Positions 1 through 9,038 are shown, counted from the first letter of the stretch. The stretch: DNA of 64,000 nt from Campylobacter sp. MIT 99-7217 (GCF_006864365.1 NZ_QHLJ01000003.1:124001-188000), one strand, 5' to 3'. Numbers and translations are program-made. Notes: generated from the sequence alone by a model not told the origin.

Positions 1-1
1 A

Positions 2-73
2 AGTGAGATTATAGAAGCTGTGGAGATTATTTTTGCAAGAAAACATACGCTAAGCAAAGATCAAAGCGAGTAA
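2..73 (+). CDS. possible C-terminal end of a gene entering from the left (partial)
   Basis: An open frame runs from the window edge to a TAA at 71-73 and reads as 23 residues ending in KDQSE. Its codon use is ordinary for this genome. It would converge on ftsY and overlap its 3' end by about 24 bases. I do not recognise the family from so short a tail, and a chance open frame is quite possible. Only the sequence to the left can settle it. Confidence 0.35.
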   Translation, partial: SEIIEAVEIIFARKHTLSKDQSE

Positions 74-895
74 GTCCTTGATAAAAATATCTCTATGAAA
101 CTCAAGCAAGTCATTCATACCCTCTCCCACACCCACATAAAGTATAGGCAGTTCCAAATCTCTTGCCACGCTAAATAACGCCCCTCCTCTTGCTGTGCCA
201 TCAAGCTTTGTGATGATCACTCCATCAAGCTTGACAAGCTCATTAAAAGCCTTTGCTTGCAGGATCGCTGCATTGCCTTGAGTGCCATCAAGAACCAAAA
301 TTTTTCGGTGCGGGGCATTTGGCATTGCCTTAGCACAAATTCGAACGATTTTTTCAAGCTCAGAGGCTAAATTCTTTTGATTTTGCAAACGCCCAGCTGT
401 ATCGATGATGACTCGGTCATACCCCTTTGCCTTAGCCTTAGAAATGCAGTCAAAAGCCACAGCTGATGGATCATGTCCTTGCGAGCTAGCAACGATTTCA
501 ACGCCTATTTTTGTAGCCCAAAGCTTGAGTTGTTCTATCGCTCCTGCTCTAAAAGTATCACAAGCTCCTAAAATAACTTTTTGTTCTTCTTTTTTATACA
601 AATGTGCAAGCTTGGCTATGCTGGTTGTTTTGCCTGCTCCATTTACACCTAAGATGAGTTCTACAAAGGGCTTTTCTTGAATTTCTTTTTTATTTTCATA
701 TAAAAAATAAGAACGCATCACCCGTTCTAAGTCTTCTTTTTTTACCTCTTCACTTGGCGGTAGATAATACATAATCTCTTCAACGATTTCATAACTCACA
801 TCAGCTTCTAAGAGTATTTCTTCAAGCTCTTCTTTAGAAATTTTATCTGTATTTTTTGCCCTAATTTGAAAGGTTTTTTTTAAAAAATCAAACAT
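50..895 (-). CDS. ftsY: signal recognition particle receptor FtsY
   Basis: SRP receptor GTPase that docks ribosome-nascent-chain/SRP complexes at the inner membrane for co-translational insertion. The NG domain is complete: P-loop GVNGAGKTT near residues 83-91, DTFRAGA, DTAGR and TKLDGTARGG follow in order. At 281 residues it lacks the long acidic A domain of E. coli FtsY, as is usual in this phylum. I chose the ATG at 895 because a GAGGA sits 7 bases upstream; an in-frame GTG at 907 would add four residues and overlap the upstream gene. The thioredoxin-like gene lies 8 bases upstream on the same strand, so the two are probably cotranscribed. Confidence 0.95.
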   Translation of the reverse strand: MFDFLKKTFQIRAKNTDKISKEELEEILLEADVSYEIVEEIMYYLPPSEEVKKEDLERVMRSYFLYENKKEIQEKPFVELILGVNGAGKTTSIAKLAHLYKKEEQKVILGACDTFRAGAIEQLKLWATKIGVEIVASSQGHDPSAVAFDCISKAKAKGYDRVIIDTAGRLQNQKNLASELEKIVRICAKAMPNAPHRKILVLDGTQGNAAILQAKAFNELVKLDGVIITKLDGTARGGALFSVARDLELPILYVGVGEGMNDLLEFHRDIFIKDLLALIFA

Positions 896-903
896 AAATT
901 TCC

Positions 904-1452
904 TCACATAATCGCTTTTTGAATGTCAATATCAAGCATTTCTTCAGGGATCAAGCCTAAGTATTGTTTTACAAATTTAGCATTACTATCAAAAAGCACC
1001 ATTACAGGAACGCCATTTATCCCTCCTACGCTCTTTGCAAAAAGATAATTGCCCTCCCCTGTGGCTATATCGTAGTTTATTTGCTTTTCTTGCACAAAAG
1101 CATTGATTTCTTCATCACTCTTATCCTCAAGTAAGATACCCACGACATTAAAACTATCTTTGTATTTTTCATTAAGCTTATTTAAGCTCACGATTTGTGC
1201 TGTGCAAGGCTCGCACCAAGTTGTAAAAAACATAAACAAAGTTGCTTTTTGTTCGTTTTCAAAGACCACACTTGAAGACTCTGCATTAATGGCTAGAACT
1301 TTTTCATTTGTAAATTTCAAAGAAAAATTAAGCTTTTCTCCTTGCTCTAAAACCGCGCTCATGGTTATATTTTGATCCATAGGCTCTTCTTTTTTATCAC
1401 AAGCTTGAAAGATAAAAAGAAAAAAAAGGACAAAAACCGCTCTTAAAAACAT
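904..1452 (-). CDS. thioredoxin-like (TlpA/ResA-type) lipoprotein
   Basis: A 182-residue exported thiol-disulfide protein. The start at 1452 has an AAGGA ribosome-binding site and gives a hydrophobic signal ending in a lipobox-like FQAC; a longer frame from 1500 would bury this signal. After residue 90 comes a thioredoxin fold with the redox motif WCEPC and a later GGINGVPV segment carrying the cis-proline. Family members reduce or shuffle disulfides in periplasmic proteins, for example during cytochrome c maturation; the substrate here is unknown. The gene precedes ftsY and is divergent from the cyclo-ligase gene. Confidence 0.85.
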   Translation of the reverse strand: MFLRAVFVLFFLFIFQACDKKEEPMDQNITMSAVLEQGEKLNFSLKFTNEKVLAINAESSSVVFENEQKATLFMFFTTWCEPCTAQIVSLNKLNEKYKDSFNVVGILLEDKSDEEINAFVQEKQINYDIATGEGNYLFAKSVGGINGVPVMVLFDSNAKFVKQYLGLIPEEMLDIDIQKAIM

Positions 1453-1486
1453 TGATTTTCCTTGTGTTAGACTTAAAAATTTAAGG

Positions 1487-1492
1487 TATAAT
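1487..1492 (+). promoter_or_regulatory. -10 box upstream of the cyclo-ligase/rny operon
   Basis: TATAAT preceded by GG lies 33 bases before the ATG at 1525, in the divergent gap with the thioredoxin-like gene. Campylobacter sigma-70 promoters rely mainly on an extended -10 and A/T-rich upstream sequence, which fits. Called from sequence alone. Confidence 0.55.
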
Positions 1493-1524
1493 TTTATCAT
1501 ATTTTTTTAAATGAGCAAGCAAAG

Positions 1525-2151
1525 ATGGATAAAGAAAATTTTAGAAAAGAACAAAAACAAAGGCTCAAAAATCACGCTCAAAAACGCTTTCATTTTGACT
1601 TTAAAATATATAAAGAAATCACTAAAATCATTAAAAACACAAAGTCAAAAAACATTCTCATTTTTATCCCTCTGCCCTATGAGCCAAATTTATTGCGTTT
1701 TAGAAAAAATTTGAGTAAAAATTGCATTCTTTTTGTTCCTTTTATGCAAGATAAAAGCTTAAAAATGGTAAAATTAAGAATGCCTTTTAAAAAAGGCGAT
1801 TTTGGGGTTAGACAATGTGCTAATTCTTTTGCTAAAGTAAAAATAGACTTAGCTGTCGTGCCGGTTATCGGTGTAGATAAAAATTTTAAAAGAATAGGCC
1901 ATGGAAAAGGCTTTTATGATAGATTTTTTGCAGAGCTTTCTTATGAGGTGAAAATTATTTTTATACAAAGTATTGACGCACTTACAAACCAAAGCTTAAC
2001 TCAAGATCATGATATAAAGGCTGATTTTTATATCAATCCCTACAAAAAATATTTCAAGAAAGAGTTAAGATATGTTAATAACACTTACTGCATTTATCGC
2101 CGTTATCATAGGCGGTGGGATAGGATATTTAGTTGCCAAAAAGATCAATGA
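1525..2151 (+). CDS. 5-formyltetrahydrofolate cyclo-ligase
   Basis: ATP-dependent conversion of 5-formyl-THF to 5,10-methenyl-THF (MTHFS/YgfA family), which salvages folate. Residues 1-15 hold the basic helix KENFRKEQKQR. The middle reads IPLPYEPN, and the diagnostic motif RIGHGKGFYDRF lies near residues 126-137 (G-x-G-x-G-[FY]-Y-D). The frame continues about 80 bases into rny before stopping, so the last 26 residues are encoded in an overlap. Family members are usually 185-200 residues, so this tail may be non-essential. Likely translationally coupled to rny. Confidence 0.88.
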   Translation: MDKENFRKEQKQRLKNHAQKRFHFDFKIYKEITKIIKNTKSKNILIFIPLPYEPNLLRFRKNLSKNCILFVPFMQDKSLKMVKLRMPFKKGDFGVRQCANSFAKVKIDLAVVPVIGVDKNFKRIGHGKGFYDRFFAELSYEVKIIFIQSIDALTNQSLTQDHDIKADFYINPYKKYFKKELRYVNNTYCIYRRYHRRWDRIFSCQKDQ

Positions 2152-3604
2152 TGCAAATTACAATATCTTTGTTGAGCAAGCCAAAGCAAAGGCAAAAGCC
2201 ATAGAATACGAGGCTGAACTTGTGCTAAAAGACGCTAAAAACTCGGTTTCAACGGCTGAATTTGAAGCAAAAAAGAAATTTGAAGAAAAAAGCCATAAAA
2301 TTCAAAAAGAATACTCCCTTAAGCTTGATGAGCTTACACGCAAGGAAGCAAGGCTTAAAGATGATAGCGAAGAGCTTGAAAAAAAGAAAAAAATCGCTCA
2401 AGATCTTTATGATGAGAGCATAAATTTAAAGAAAAATTATGAAAACAAGCTTGATGAAAGCTTGCGTGTTTTAGAGCATTACTCAGGACTTACTCAAAGT
2501 GAGGCTGAAAATATCATCTTGCAAAAGGTTGAAGAAAAATCAAGAGCAAGGATAGCACACATAGTAAGAAAATACGAAGAAGAAGCAAAAAGCGAGGCTA
2601 AACGCAAGGCAAATTATATTATCGCTCAGGCAACTTCTCGTTTTGCTGGAGAATTTGCAGCTGAAAGGCTCATCAATGTTGTCAATATCAAAAACGATGA
2701 ACTAAAAGGACGCATTATCGGCAAAGAAGGACGCAATGTCAAAAGCTTGGAGATGACCTTAGGTGTGGATATCATCATCGATGATACTCCGGGTGCTATT
2801 ATCGTAAGTTGTTTTAACCTATATCGCCGTGCCATTGCTACAAGAGTAATAGAACTTTTGGTTGAAGATGGACGCATACAGCCTGCACGCATAGAAGAAA
2901 TTCACGAAAAAGTATGCAAAGAATTTGATGAAAGCGTGTTAGAGGAAGGACAAACTATCATCATGGATCTAGGGCTTTCTAAAATGCACCCTGAGATAGT
3001 CAAGCTCATCGGCAAACTCAAATACAGAGCAAGCTATGGACAAAATGCCCTTGCACACTCCTTAGAAGTCGCTCATTTAGCTGGTATCATCGCTGCTGAG
3101 TGCGGGGGAGATGAGATACTAGCAAGAAGAGCTGGGCTTTTGCATGATATAGGCAAGGCTTTGACGCATGATTTTGAGGGTTCTCATGTGGATTTGGGTG
3201 GAGAGCTTTGCAAAAGATATAAGGAACATTCTGCTGTGATTAATGCTATTTATGCACATCACGGACATGAAGAAGCCACAAGCGTAGAATCAGCTGCTGT
3301 TTGTGCTGCTGATGCTTTAAGTGCAGCAAGACCCGGAGCTAGACGCGAAGTGCTTGAAGCTTTCTTAAAAAGAGTTACCGAGCTTGAAAATATAGCCAAA
3401 AGCAAAGAGGGTATCAAAAACGCCTATGCGATCAACTCAGGAAGAGAAATTAGAGTCATAGCTAACGCAAAACTTATCAATGACGATGAAGCTGTGCTTT
3501 TGGCAAAAGAAATCGCCGAAGAAATTCAAGAAAAGGTGCAATACCCGGGAGAAATCAAAGTCAATGTGATCAGAGAACTTAGAGCCATAGACTATGCAAA
3601 ATAA
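2072..3604 (+). CDS. rny: ribonuclease Y
   Basis: Membrane-anchored endoribonuclease that starts mRNA decay. Order of parts: N-terminal transmembrane helix (residues 3-22), a long charged coiled coil (about 30-195), a KH RNA-binding domain with GKEG at 217-220, and an HD domain with H329 and the HD pair at 358-359 (LLHDIGKA). At 510 residues it is full length for the family. The start overlaps the cyclo-ligase frame and has an AAGAAAGAG ribosome-binding site. The DedA gene follows after 41 bases. Confidence 0.96.
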   Translation: MLITLTAFIAVIIGGGIGYLVAKKINDANYNIFVEQAKAKAKAIEYEAELVLKDAKNSVSTAEFEAKKKFEEKSHKIQKEYSLKLDELTRKEARLKDDSEELEKKKKIAQDLYDESINLKKNYENKLDESLRVLEHYSGLTQSEAENIILQKVEEKSRARIAHIVRKYEEEAKSEAKRKANYIIAQATSRFAGEFAAERLINVVNIKNDELKGRIIGKEGRNVKSLEMTLGVDIIIDDTPGAIIVSCFNLYRRAIATRVIELLVEDGRIQPARIEEIHEKVCKEFDESVLEEGQTIIMDLGLSKMHPEIVKLIGKLKYRASYGQNALAHSLEVAHLAGIIAAECGGDEILARRAGLLHDIGKALTHDFEGSHVDLGGELCKRYKEHSAVINAIYAHHGHEEATSVESAAVCAADALSAARPGARREVLEAFLKRVTELENIAKSKEGIKNAYAINSGREIRVIANAKLINDDEAVLLAKEIAEEIQEKVQYPGEIKVNVIRELRAIDYAK

Positions 3605-3645
3605 GCTCAAAAACATAAATTTACAAAGGGCTAAAAGGAAACAAA

Positions 3646-4206
3646 GTGCAAGATACCATTGATACTTTACTTCGATACGGCTATGTGATCTTGTTTTTAT
3701 ACTCCTTAGGTGGTGGAATGGTTGCTATTTTGGCTGCTGGAGTTTTAAGTGCGAGTGCAAAGCTTGATCTTGCTCTTTGCATAAGCATAGCCTTTGTGGC
3801 AAATGTCTTAGGCTCTACGCTTTTATTTGCACTTGGAAAATACTATAAAAAAGATCTTTTACCCTTCGTCAAAAAACACCGCAGAAAAATCGCCCTTGCT
3901 CATCTTAAAATGAGACAATACGGCGATTTTCTCATACTCATACAAAAATTTATCTACGGACTTAAAACCTTTATCCCTCTTGCTGCTGGCTTTGCTAAAT
4001 TTAACTTTGTGAGATTTTTTATCATCAACACCATAGCAAGTCTCATTTGGGCTGTTGGCTTTGGGTATTTGGGCTTTGCCTTTGGAAGCGTGATCACAAA
4101 TATCGTTGATGAAATTTCAAATTATCCCTATCTTGTGCCTTTGTTTTTACTCGCCCTTATCTTGCTTATCTGGTTTTATCTTTCTAAATTTTCTAAAAAA
4201 GTTTAG
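3646..4206 (+). CDS. DedA/SNARE-associated family membrane protein
   Basis: A 186-residue inner-membrane protein starting at GTG, with a good AAAAGGA 6 bases upstream. Hydrophobic segments lie near residues 10-35, 42-62, 118-142 and 155-178, with the DedA-type signature FIYGLKTFIPLAAGFAKF between. The DedA family includes polyprenyl-phosphate and phospholipid flippases and supports envelope homeostasis; the substrate here is not shown by sequence. It sits between rny and comEC and ends 2 bases before the latter, so the three are probably one operon. Confidence 0.85.
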   Translation: MQDTIDTLLRYGYVILFLYSLGGGMVAILAAGVLSASAKLDLALCISIAFVANVLGSTLLFALGKYYKKDLLPFVKKHRRKIALAHLKMRQYGDFLILIQKFIYGLKTFIPLAAGFAKFNFVRFFIINTIASLIWAVGFGYLGFAFGSVITNIVDEISNYPYLVPLFLLALILLIWFYLSKFSKKV

Positions 4207-4208
4207 TT

Positions 4209-5462
4209 TTGAGGTTTTTAAAAGAGCAAAAAGAATTCATCTTTCTTTTCTTGCTCTGCCTTTGTATTTTTGCTTTTAACCTAGCCTTAGAATACAAAGA
4301 ATTTTTAAAATTTAAAGAACAAAAGCATGTATTTTTACAAACAAAGGTTTTGCAAAGTTATGCTAAAACAAATGCTAAGGGCAGAAGCTACCGAGTTTTA
4401 AAGCTTGAAACGAGCAATTTTAGCTTTTATACCACAACAAAGCTTGATAACAATATCTCAAGACATCAAATTTTAAGCCTTAGAGCCATAACGACTAAGG
4501 TTAGTTTTAAAGACTTTATATCAAAAAGCTTTTATATGCCAAGCTATGATTTTAAGGTGCTTGAAGAAGAAAATTTTAAACATAGCATTATCCCTTATTT
4601 TTTAAACCAGCACCAAAATGAAAAGATCAAAGAATTTTATGGGGCTTTGTTTTTTGCCCTACCTGTAAGCTTGGAGCTTAGAACTGATGTAAATTTTTAT
4701 GGCATAGCTCATCTTATCGCTATTAGTGGTTATCATATTGCTTTGATTTTTTCTTTGATTTTTTTCTTTTTTGCTCCTCTTTATAGCTTTTTTCAGCAAA
4801 GATTTTTTCCTTATAGAAATTTAAGGCTTGATTTAAGTGTGATCATTTTTATATTTTTACTTTTTTATGCGTATTTGCTGGGCTTTGTTCCCTCTTATAT
4901 ACGCTCTTTGGTTATGGCTTTGTTTGGCTTTTATCTTTTAGCAAAAAATGTGCGGATTTTAAGCTTTGTGAATTTATTTTTTTGTGTGCTGATTTGCATA
5001 GGGCTTTTTCCTCAGCTTTTATTTAGTGTGGGATTTTTATTTTCTGTTATGGGCGTGTATTTTATCTTTTTGTATATGCACCATTTTTCAAGGCATTTTG
5101 GAAATTTTACAAATGTTGTGCTTTTAAATATCTGGACTTTTTTTGCTATGATTATCCCTGTGCTATATTTTTTTCCACTCATATCCTTTCAACAAATTTT
5201 AGCCATTTTTTTAAGTGTAGTTTTTGTGATTTTTTATCCCTTGGTTTTGTTTTTGCATTTTATAAGCTTTGGAAATTTACTTGATGAGGCTTTGCTGACT
5301 TTTTTAAACTTTAAATTTAGTGGAAAAGACTGCGAACTTTCTTTGTGGATATTTTTAAGCTATCTTTTTCTTTCTTTATTTTCTATCTTTTCGAAAAAAC
5401 TAGCATTACTTGTTATCTTGCTTAACCTCATACCATTTATTTGGCTTTATTTTTCAAACTAA
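4209..5462 (+). CDS. comEC: ComEC/Rec2-type DNA uptake channel
   Basis: Polytopic membrane protein of natural transformation that carries single-stranded DNA across the inner membrane. The competence-domain hallmark HLIAISGYHIALIF lies near residues 168-181, followed by about eight hydrophobic helices. At 417 residues it lacks the C-terminal metallo-beta-lactamase-like domain of Bacillus ComEC, as I recall for Campylobacterota. Translation appears to begin at a TTG right after the DedA stop, with no strong ribosome-binding site, so expression may depend on coupling. The ctsE and ctsF genes of the same uptake system are near the end of the window. Confidence 0.88.
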   Translation: MRFLKEQKEFIFLFLLCLCIFAFNLALEYKEFLKFKEQKHVFLQTKVLQSYAKTNAKGRSYRVLKLETSNFSFYTTTKLDNNISRHQILSLRAITTKVSFKDFISKSFYMPSYDFKVLEEENFKHSIIPYFLNQHQNEKIKEFYGALFFALPVSLELRTDVNFYGIAHLIAISGYHIALIFSLIFFFFAPLYSFFQQRFFPYRNLRLDLSVIIFIFLLFYAYLLGFVPSYIRSLVMALFGFYLLAKNVRILSFVNLFFCVLICIGLFPQLLFSVGFLFSVMGVYFIFLYMHHFSRHFGNFTNVVLLNIWTFFAMIIPVLYFFPLISFQQILAIFLSVVFVIFYPLVLFLHFISFGNLLDEALLTFLNFKFSGKDCELSLWIFLSYLFLSLFSIFSKKLALLVILLNLIPFIWLYFSN

Positions 5463-5487
5463 GCTAAGGTATCTAACACCTTAGCTT
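5461..5487. terminator. bidirectional hairpin between comEC and the receptor gene
   Basis: A perfect 10-bp inverted repeat (AAGCTAAGGT / ACCTTAGCTT) with a 7-base loop separates two convergent genes and overlaps the comEC stop codon. There is no long T-run on either side, so termination efficiency is uncertain. Confidence 0.6.
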
Positions 5488-5495
5488 CATAAATT

Positions 5496-8183
5496 TTAGT
5501 ATCTATATCCTACTTCAAGCCAAAATTGACGCCCAAGTTCATAGATAGGTACTGATACTTTTGAAGTTTTAGCTATGGCTATATTTTCTTGATCAAGAAC
5601 GTTAAACACATCAACATTAAAATAAAGAGTGTTTTTACCATACACAGCCTTTTCTATACCAAGTCTTAAGTCCCAAGTAAAAGCCTGTCTTACTCTATAA
5701 TCCTCGTAAATATCCACATCTCTTTGAATTCCATCTATGGTTTCTTTCCTTGTATCTGTATTTGCCCTTGTTGTATATGCAAAGCGGTAGCGAAAGAAAT
5801 TATTAAGTGTCCAATTTGTCCTTAAAGCCCTTATGCTATGAGTAGTAGAAAATCTCATTGTTAAAGGCTTTGCAAAATTTTCAGCAGGCAAATCCTCTCT
5901 TTTCATCAGTCTTCCCTTATACTCAACATATTCCAAATCAGCAAGTCCTGTATAAGAACTTGTATAGTCATTATAAGATCTTTTCGTATTTGTATAATCA
6001 AAGGCAAAATTAAGGAAATTTGACATAGCCCCTGACATAAAAGGTGTTGTATTTGCTATGCTAAGTGTGATGACATCGGTATCTGATTTACCTGTATTAT
6101 CATAAGTATAAAAATCACAATTTCCTCCACCTCTTGCATTTGGCACGAGACAACTTCTTCTTACTTGATCCCTACCAAAGCGGTGGATATACTTGCTACT
6201 CACATTAAAAAGTCCCACTTCTTGCACTACTCCAAACATAAGTTCATCATCATAAGGAATTTTAATCCTTTTAAAATCAAATCTATTTTCAGATTTTGCG
6301 TAAAAACCATCTGTGAATGTATTATTTGGATCTTCTGTATCAAGTAAACTTTCCCAAGGCACATTGTTAAATCTAAAATAAGCCGTCGTTAAAGCTCCTT
6401 GAAGTTCAGCAAAGCGGTAGGCAAAAAGATTTCTTCCATAGTAGCGGTTTGCTCCAAAAGTAAAGCTTGTGTTATATCTAAACTCATCTTTTCCCCAAGG
6501 AGCTGTATAGTTTGCACTAAATCTTGGAGCAATAGGAGTTTTTTGCATATAGGTATCATAATCGCCTCTTACACCCACTCTAGCAGATATATCGCCCTTA
6601 TCCTCAAGATCAAATTTACTCTCATTTTCTAGGAAAAAACTAAAACTTGTATTTGCTAAATCAACCTTACCCGCTTCGTTTTTGTTCATAGTAGTGATAA
6701 ACTGCCCAAAATCAGCACCATCTGTACTTGTGCTTGAACACCATTCATCACCAGCCTTGCAAGCATAAGTTTCATCAAAAATTTGACTAGGACTTAAACC
6801 ATCATTTGAATCCTTAAGCCTTTTAAAATAAGAATAAGTATAAGAAAACTCAGCTCCTACATTAAAGCCATTTTCAAAGCTATCATTATAATAAGGTTCA
6901 AAATTTTGAGCAAGCTTAAGACTTAAATCACTTTGCTTACTATCCTCATCGCCAAAGCTTCCCTCAAAGATATTATTTGTTCCATCAGGCAAAGCCCAGT
7001 CCTTATCTCCTGCTGAGTAAAGCCATATTTTGGTATGAGCTGATTCACTACGCCTTGATTCTTCTAGATAAGAAAAAGAAGTATTCACACTTGCAAAGCC
7101 AAGAGAGTTATTTATAGTAAGATCAGCACCAAGTTGATGACCACCGCTTATTATTGTGGTATCTGAATTTCTTGCATTTTCTCTAAAATAAGTATTAAAC
7201 TGAGGAGCATAAGCATAACTTGTATCGATCAACACATCATCGCTTGCTTGATAGCTTCCTTTGATAAAGAAATTATAGTTTTGGCGTTTTTGTGTTTTTT
7301 CGCTTTGTTGAAACTGAGAATTTACATCACCTTGAGAATAGCTTTTTAAGGGAATAAAACTTTGAGTAGTGGTAAAACTAGCTATCACTCCAAATTTATC
7401 ATTAATCTTACTTTCAAGGCTTGAGCGGAATGAGTGCTTTACAAATTTGGGTTGAATTTTAGAATTACTTGAATTTAAATAATTACAAACATTTGACGCA
7501 CCAGGTATAACACAACCATCGCCTTCGTAAAGATGATATTTAGTCAAAGAAAAAGCACCAGGATTGGCATTTCCTTGAGAAATTTGATAAGCAAAATTTA
7601 CACCAAAGTCCTTTTCAGCTCTTTTAGTCTCAGCTTCTATAACCCCACCTGTAAAATGTCCATAACTTGCTCCTACATTGCTATCTTGCACCTTGATACT
7701 TTTAAGCAAAAAGGTATCAATGTTAAGTCCTTGGGAGCGACCAAAGGTAGCATCTCTACTATTACCCGGATCATCTGCTACTGAAAGACTACTAGCATCT
7801 GTAGAGCTTACTCCTCTTAGATCATTATTCATACTTTTACCATCAAGTAAAAATGAGTTTTGATAATAAAGTCCACCTGATATACTTACATTTGCTGGAT
7901 CTATTTCACCCGGAGTTGTAGATCTTAGCTGGGCATTGTCAAACTGCACATTAGGAAGCATTTTTAAAGTAGAGGTTATATCTCCATTGCCATTTGGGAT
8001 AGTTTTTAAAGTTTGGGAGTTTATTTCTTGTCCTGATTGATAAGCAAAGGCATTTGCATTTACAACAGAAGCATCAAGCTTATAAGTTGAAGCCCCCCCC
8101 CCATTTTCTATCGTAGTATTTGTTTCTGCAAAAAGCAAAGAAGAAAGAACGATAGAAAAACAAATTTTCTTTTGAATATCCAT
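5496..8183 (-). CDS. TonB-dependent outer-membrane receptor, probably phase variable
   Basis: An 895-residue outer-membrane receptor. A signal peptide (about residues 1-19, ending FAE) leads to a TonB-box-like stretch YKLDASVVNA near 34-43. A plug domain follows (LPNVQFDN, then SISGGLYYQNSFLLDGKSM), then a 22-strand-type barrel ending in the aromatic VGYRY. Such receptors import ferric siderophores, haem or other scarce ligands using TonB/ExbBD energy; the ligand cannot be read here. It is not clearly CfrA, CfrB or ChuA. A run of ten G residues at codons 28-31 keeps the frame open in this copy. The gene is flanked by convergent comEC and has its own promoter region. Confidence 0.88.
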   Translation of the reverse strand: MDIQKKICFSIVLSSLLFAETNTTIENGGGASTYKLDASVVNANAFAYQSGQEINSQTLKTIPNGNGDITSTLKMLPNVQFDNAQLRSTTPGEIDPANVSISGGLYYQNSFLLDGKSMNNDLRGVSSTDASSLSVADDPGNSRDATFGRSQGLNIDTFLLKSIKVQDSNVGASYGHFTGGVIEAETKRAEKDFGVNFAYQISQGNANPGAFSLTKYHLYEGDGCVIPGASNVCNYLNSSNSKIQPKFVKHSFRSSLESKINDKFGVIASFTTTQSFIPLKSYSQGDVNSQFQQSEKTQKRQNYNFFIKGSYQASDDVLIDTSYAYAPQFNTYFRENARNSDTTIISGGHQLGADLTINNSLGFASVNTSFSYLEESRRSESAHTKIWLYSAGDKDWALPDGTNNIFEGSFGDEDSKQSDLSLKLAQNFEPYYNDSFENGFNVGAEFSYTYSYFKRLKDSNDGLSPSQIFDETYACKAGDEWCSSTSTDGADFGQFITTMNKNEAGKVDLANTSFSFFLENESKFDLEDKGDISARVGVRGDYDTYMQKTPIAPRFSANYTAPWGKDEFRYNTSFTFGANRYYGRNLFAYRFAELQGALTTAYFRFNNVPWESLLDTEDPNNTFTDGFYAKSENRFDFKRIKIPYDDELMFGVVQEVGLFNVSSKYIHRFGRDQVRRSCLVPNARGGGNCDFYTYDNTGKSDTDVITLSIANTTPFMSGAMSNFLNFAFDYTNTKRSYNDYTSSYTGLADLEYVEYKGRLMKREDLPAENFAKPLTMRFSTTHSIRALRTNWTLNNFFRYRFAYTTRANTDTRKETIDGIQRDVDIYEDYRVRQAFTWDLRLGIEKAVYGKNTLYFNVDVFNVLDQENIAIAKTSKVSVPIYELGRQFWLEVGYRY
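8093..8102 (-). repeat. G10 homopolymer inside the receptor coding sequence
   Basis: Ten C on the plus strand (ten G in the coding strand) encode three glycines just after the signal peptide. Tracts of eight or more G in Campylobacter are hot spots for slipped-strand mispairing and ON/OFF phase variation. With ten the frame is open (ON); nine or eleven would truncate the protein soon after residue 30. Confidence 0.85.
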
Positions 8184-8207
8184 GAAACTCCTTTTATTTT
8201 GATAAAA

Positions 8208-8255
8208 ATTATAAAAACTAAGATAGAATTATAAGCTTATGATACTTAAATTATC
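8208..8255 (-). promoter_or_regulatory. promoter region and possible operator of the receptor gene
   Basis: Read on the minus strand there are two candidate TATAAT boxes, at 8233-8228 and 8213-8208. Just upstream is a near-palindrome GATAATTTAAGTATC (8255-8241). Its spacing next to the -10 and its A/T-rich dyad suit a metal-responsive repressor such as Fur, which is encoded in this window, but the match to a Fur box is loose. Confidence 0.35.
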
Positions 8256-8285
8256 TTTAATGAGAGTATGAATATCAAGAAAAAA

Positions 8286-9038
8286 CTACAAACTTAAATT
8301 TTTTACATCAAAGCCAAAAACGCTAAAGCTTTCATCTAAATTTGCACGAAAGGTGTAGTGTAGAATTTTTGTTTCAAAACTATGTAGATACATTCTTTCT
8401 GCCTCTATATGAGCGTATTTATCATCTCCAACAACTCCATGTCCAGCAAAGGCACAATGCACTCTTATTTGATGCGTTCTTCCTGTGCTAATTTCTAGCT
8501 TTGCTAGGGTTTTTTTTGCACTTAGCATAAGAGGAGTGATCTTGGTAAAAGCGTAAAGTCCTTGTTTGCTGATCTTTGAATACGCCCTACCCTTGCTCTT
8601 TAAAGTCAAAATCGGCTCTTCAAGCTCCAGCTCATCAGCTATAAAACCCGAAAGTATAGCCAGATAAGTTTTTTGAACCCTTTGTTTTTTAAACTCTTCT
8701 ATACAAAGTTTTCTAAATTCTTCGTCCTTACACAAAAGTAAAACCCCACTTGTTTCTTTGTCCAAGCGGTTTAAAAGTTTAGCTTTAAACTCTTTTTGCA
8801 AATCCTCGCTAATATAATTATATGGCTTATTTAAGGCTATAAGCTTTTCATCTTCAAAAATAATCCTTGCCTTTTGGGGCTTTTCAAGCTCAAATTTTGC
8901 ACCCATAGGAAGTAAGGCTCTTGCAAGATCAAGCTTTTTACCCTTGTAACTGACTAATTTTTTATCGATCAGCTCCTTAGCCTTATGGTTTGAAATTTTT
9001 TCCTGTGTTGCTAGAAGTTTATAAGCTTTTTCAAGCAT
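8286..9038 (-). CDS. RluA-family RNA pseudouridine synthase
   Basis: A 250-residue pseudouridine synthase. An S4-like N-terminal segment (about residues 1-60) precedes the RluA core, with LLNRLDKETSGVLLL holding the catalytic Asp and GRTHQIRVHCAFAGHGVVGD downstream. It isomerises uridine in rRNA or tRNA; which site cannot be told from sequence. The ATG overlaps the waaA stop by 8 bases (ATGCTTGA) with AGGAGG upstream, so it is translationally coupled to waaA. It closes a minus-strand operon running from cheZ. Confidence 0.88.
   Translation of the reverse strand: MLEKAYKLLATQEKISNHKAKELIDKKLVSYKGKKLDLARALLPMGAKFELEKPQKARIIFEDEKLIALNKPYNYISEDLQKEFKAKLLNRLDKETSGVLLLCKDEEFRKLCIEEFKKQRVQKTYLAILSGFIADELELEEPILTLKSKGRAYSKISKQGLYAFTKITPLMLSAKKTLAKLEISTGRTHQIRVHCAFAGHGVVGDDKYAHIEAERMYLHSFETKILHYTFRANLDESFSVFGFDVKNLSL

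Noticed and set aside
1511-1714. 67-codon plus-strand frame overlapping the start of the cyclo-ligase gene
   Set aside because: Shadow frame; the cyclo-ligase frame carries recognised motifs across the same bases.
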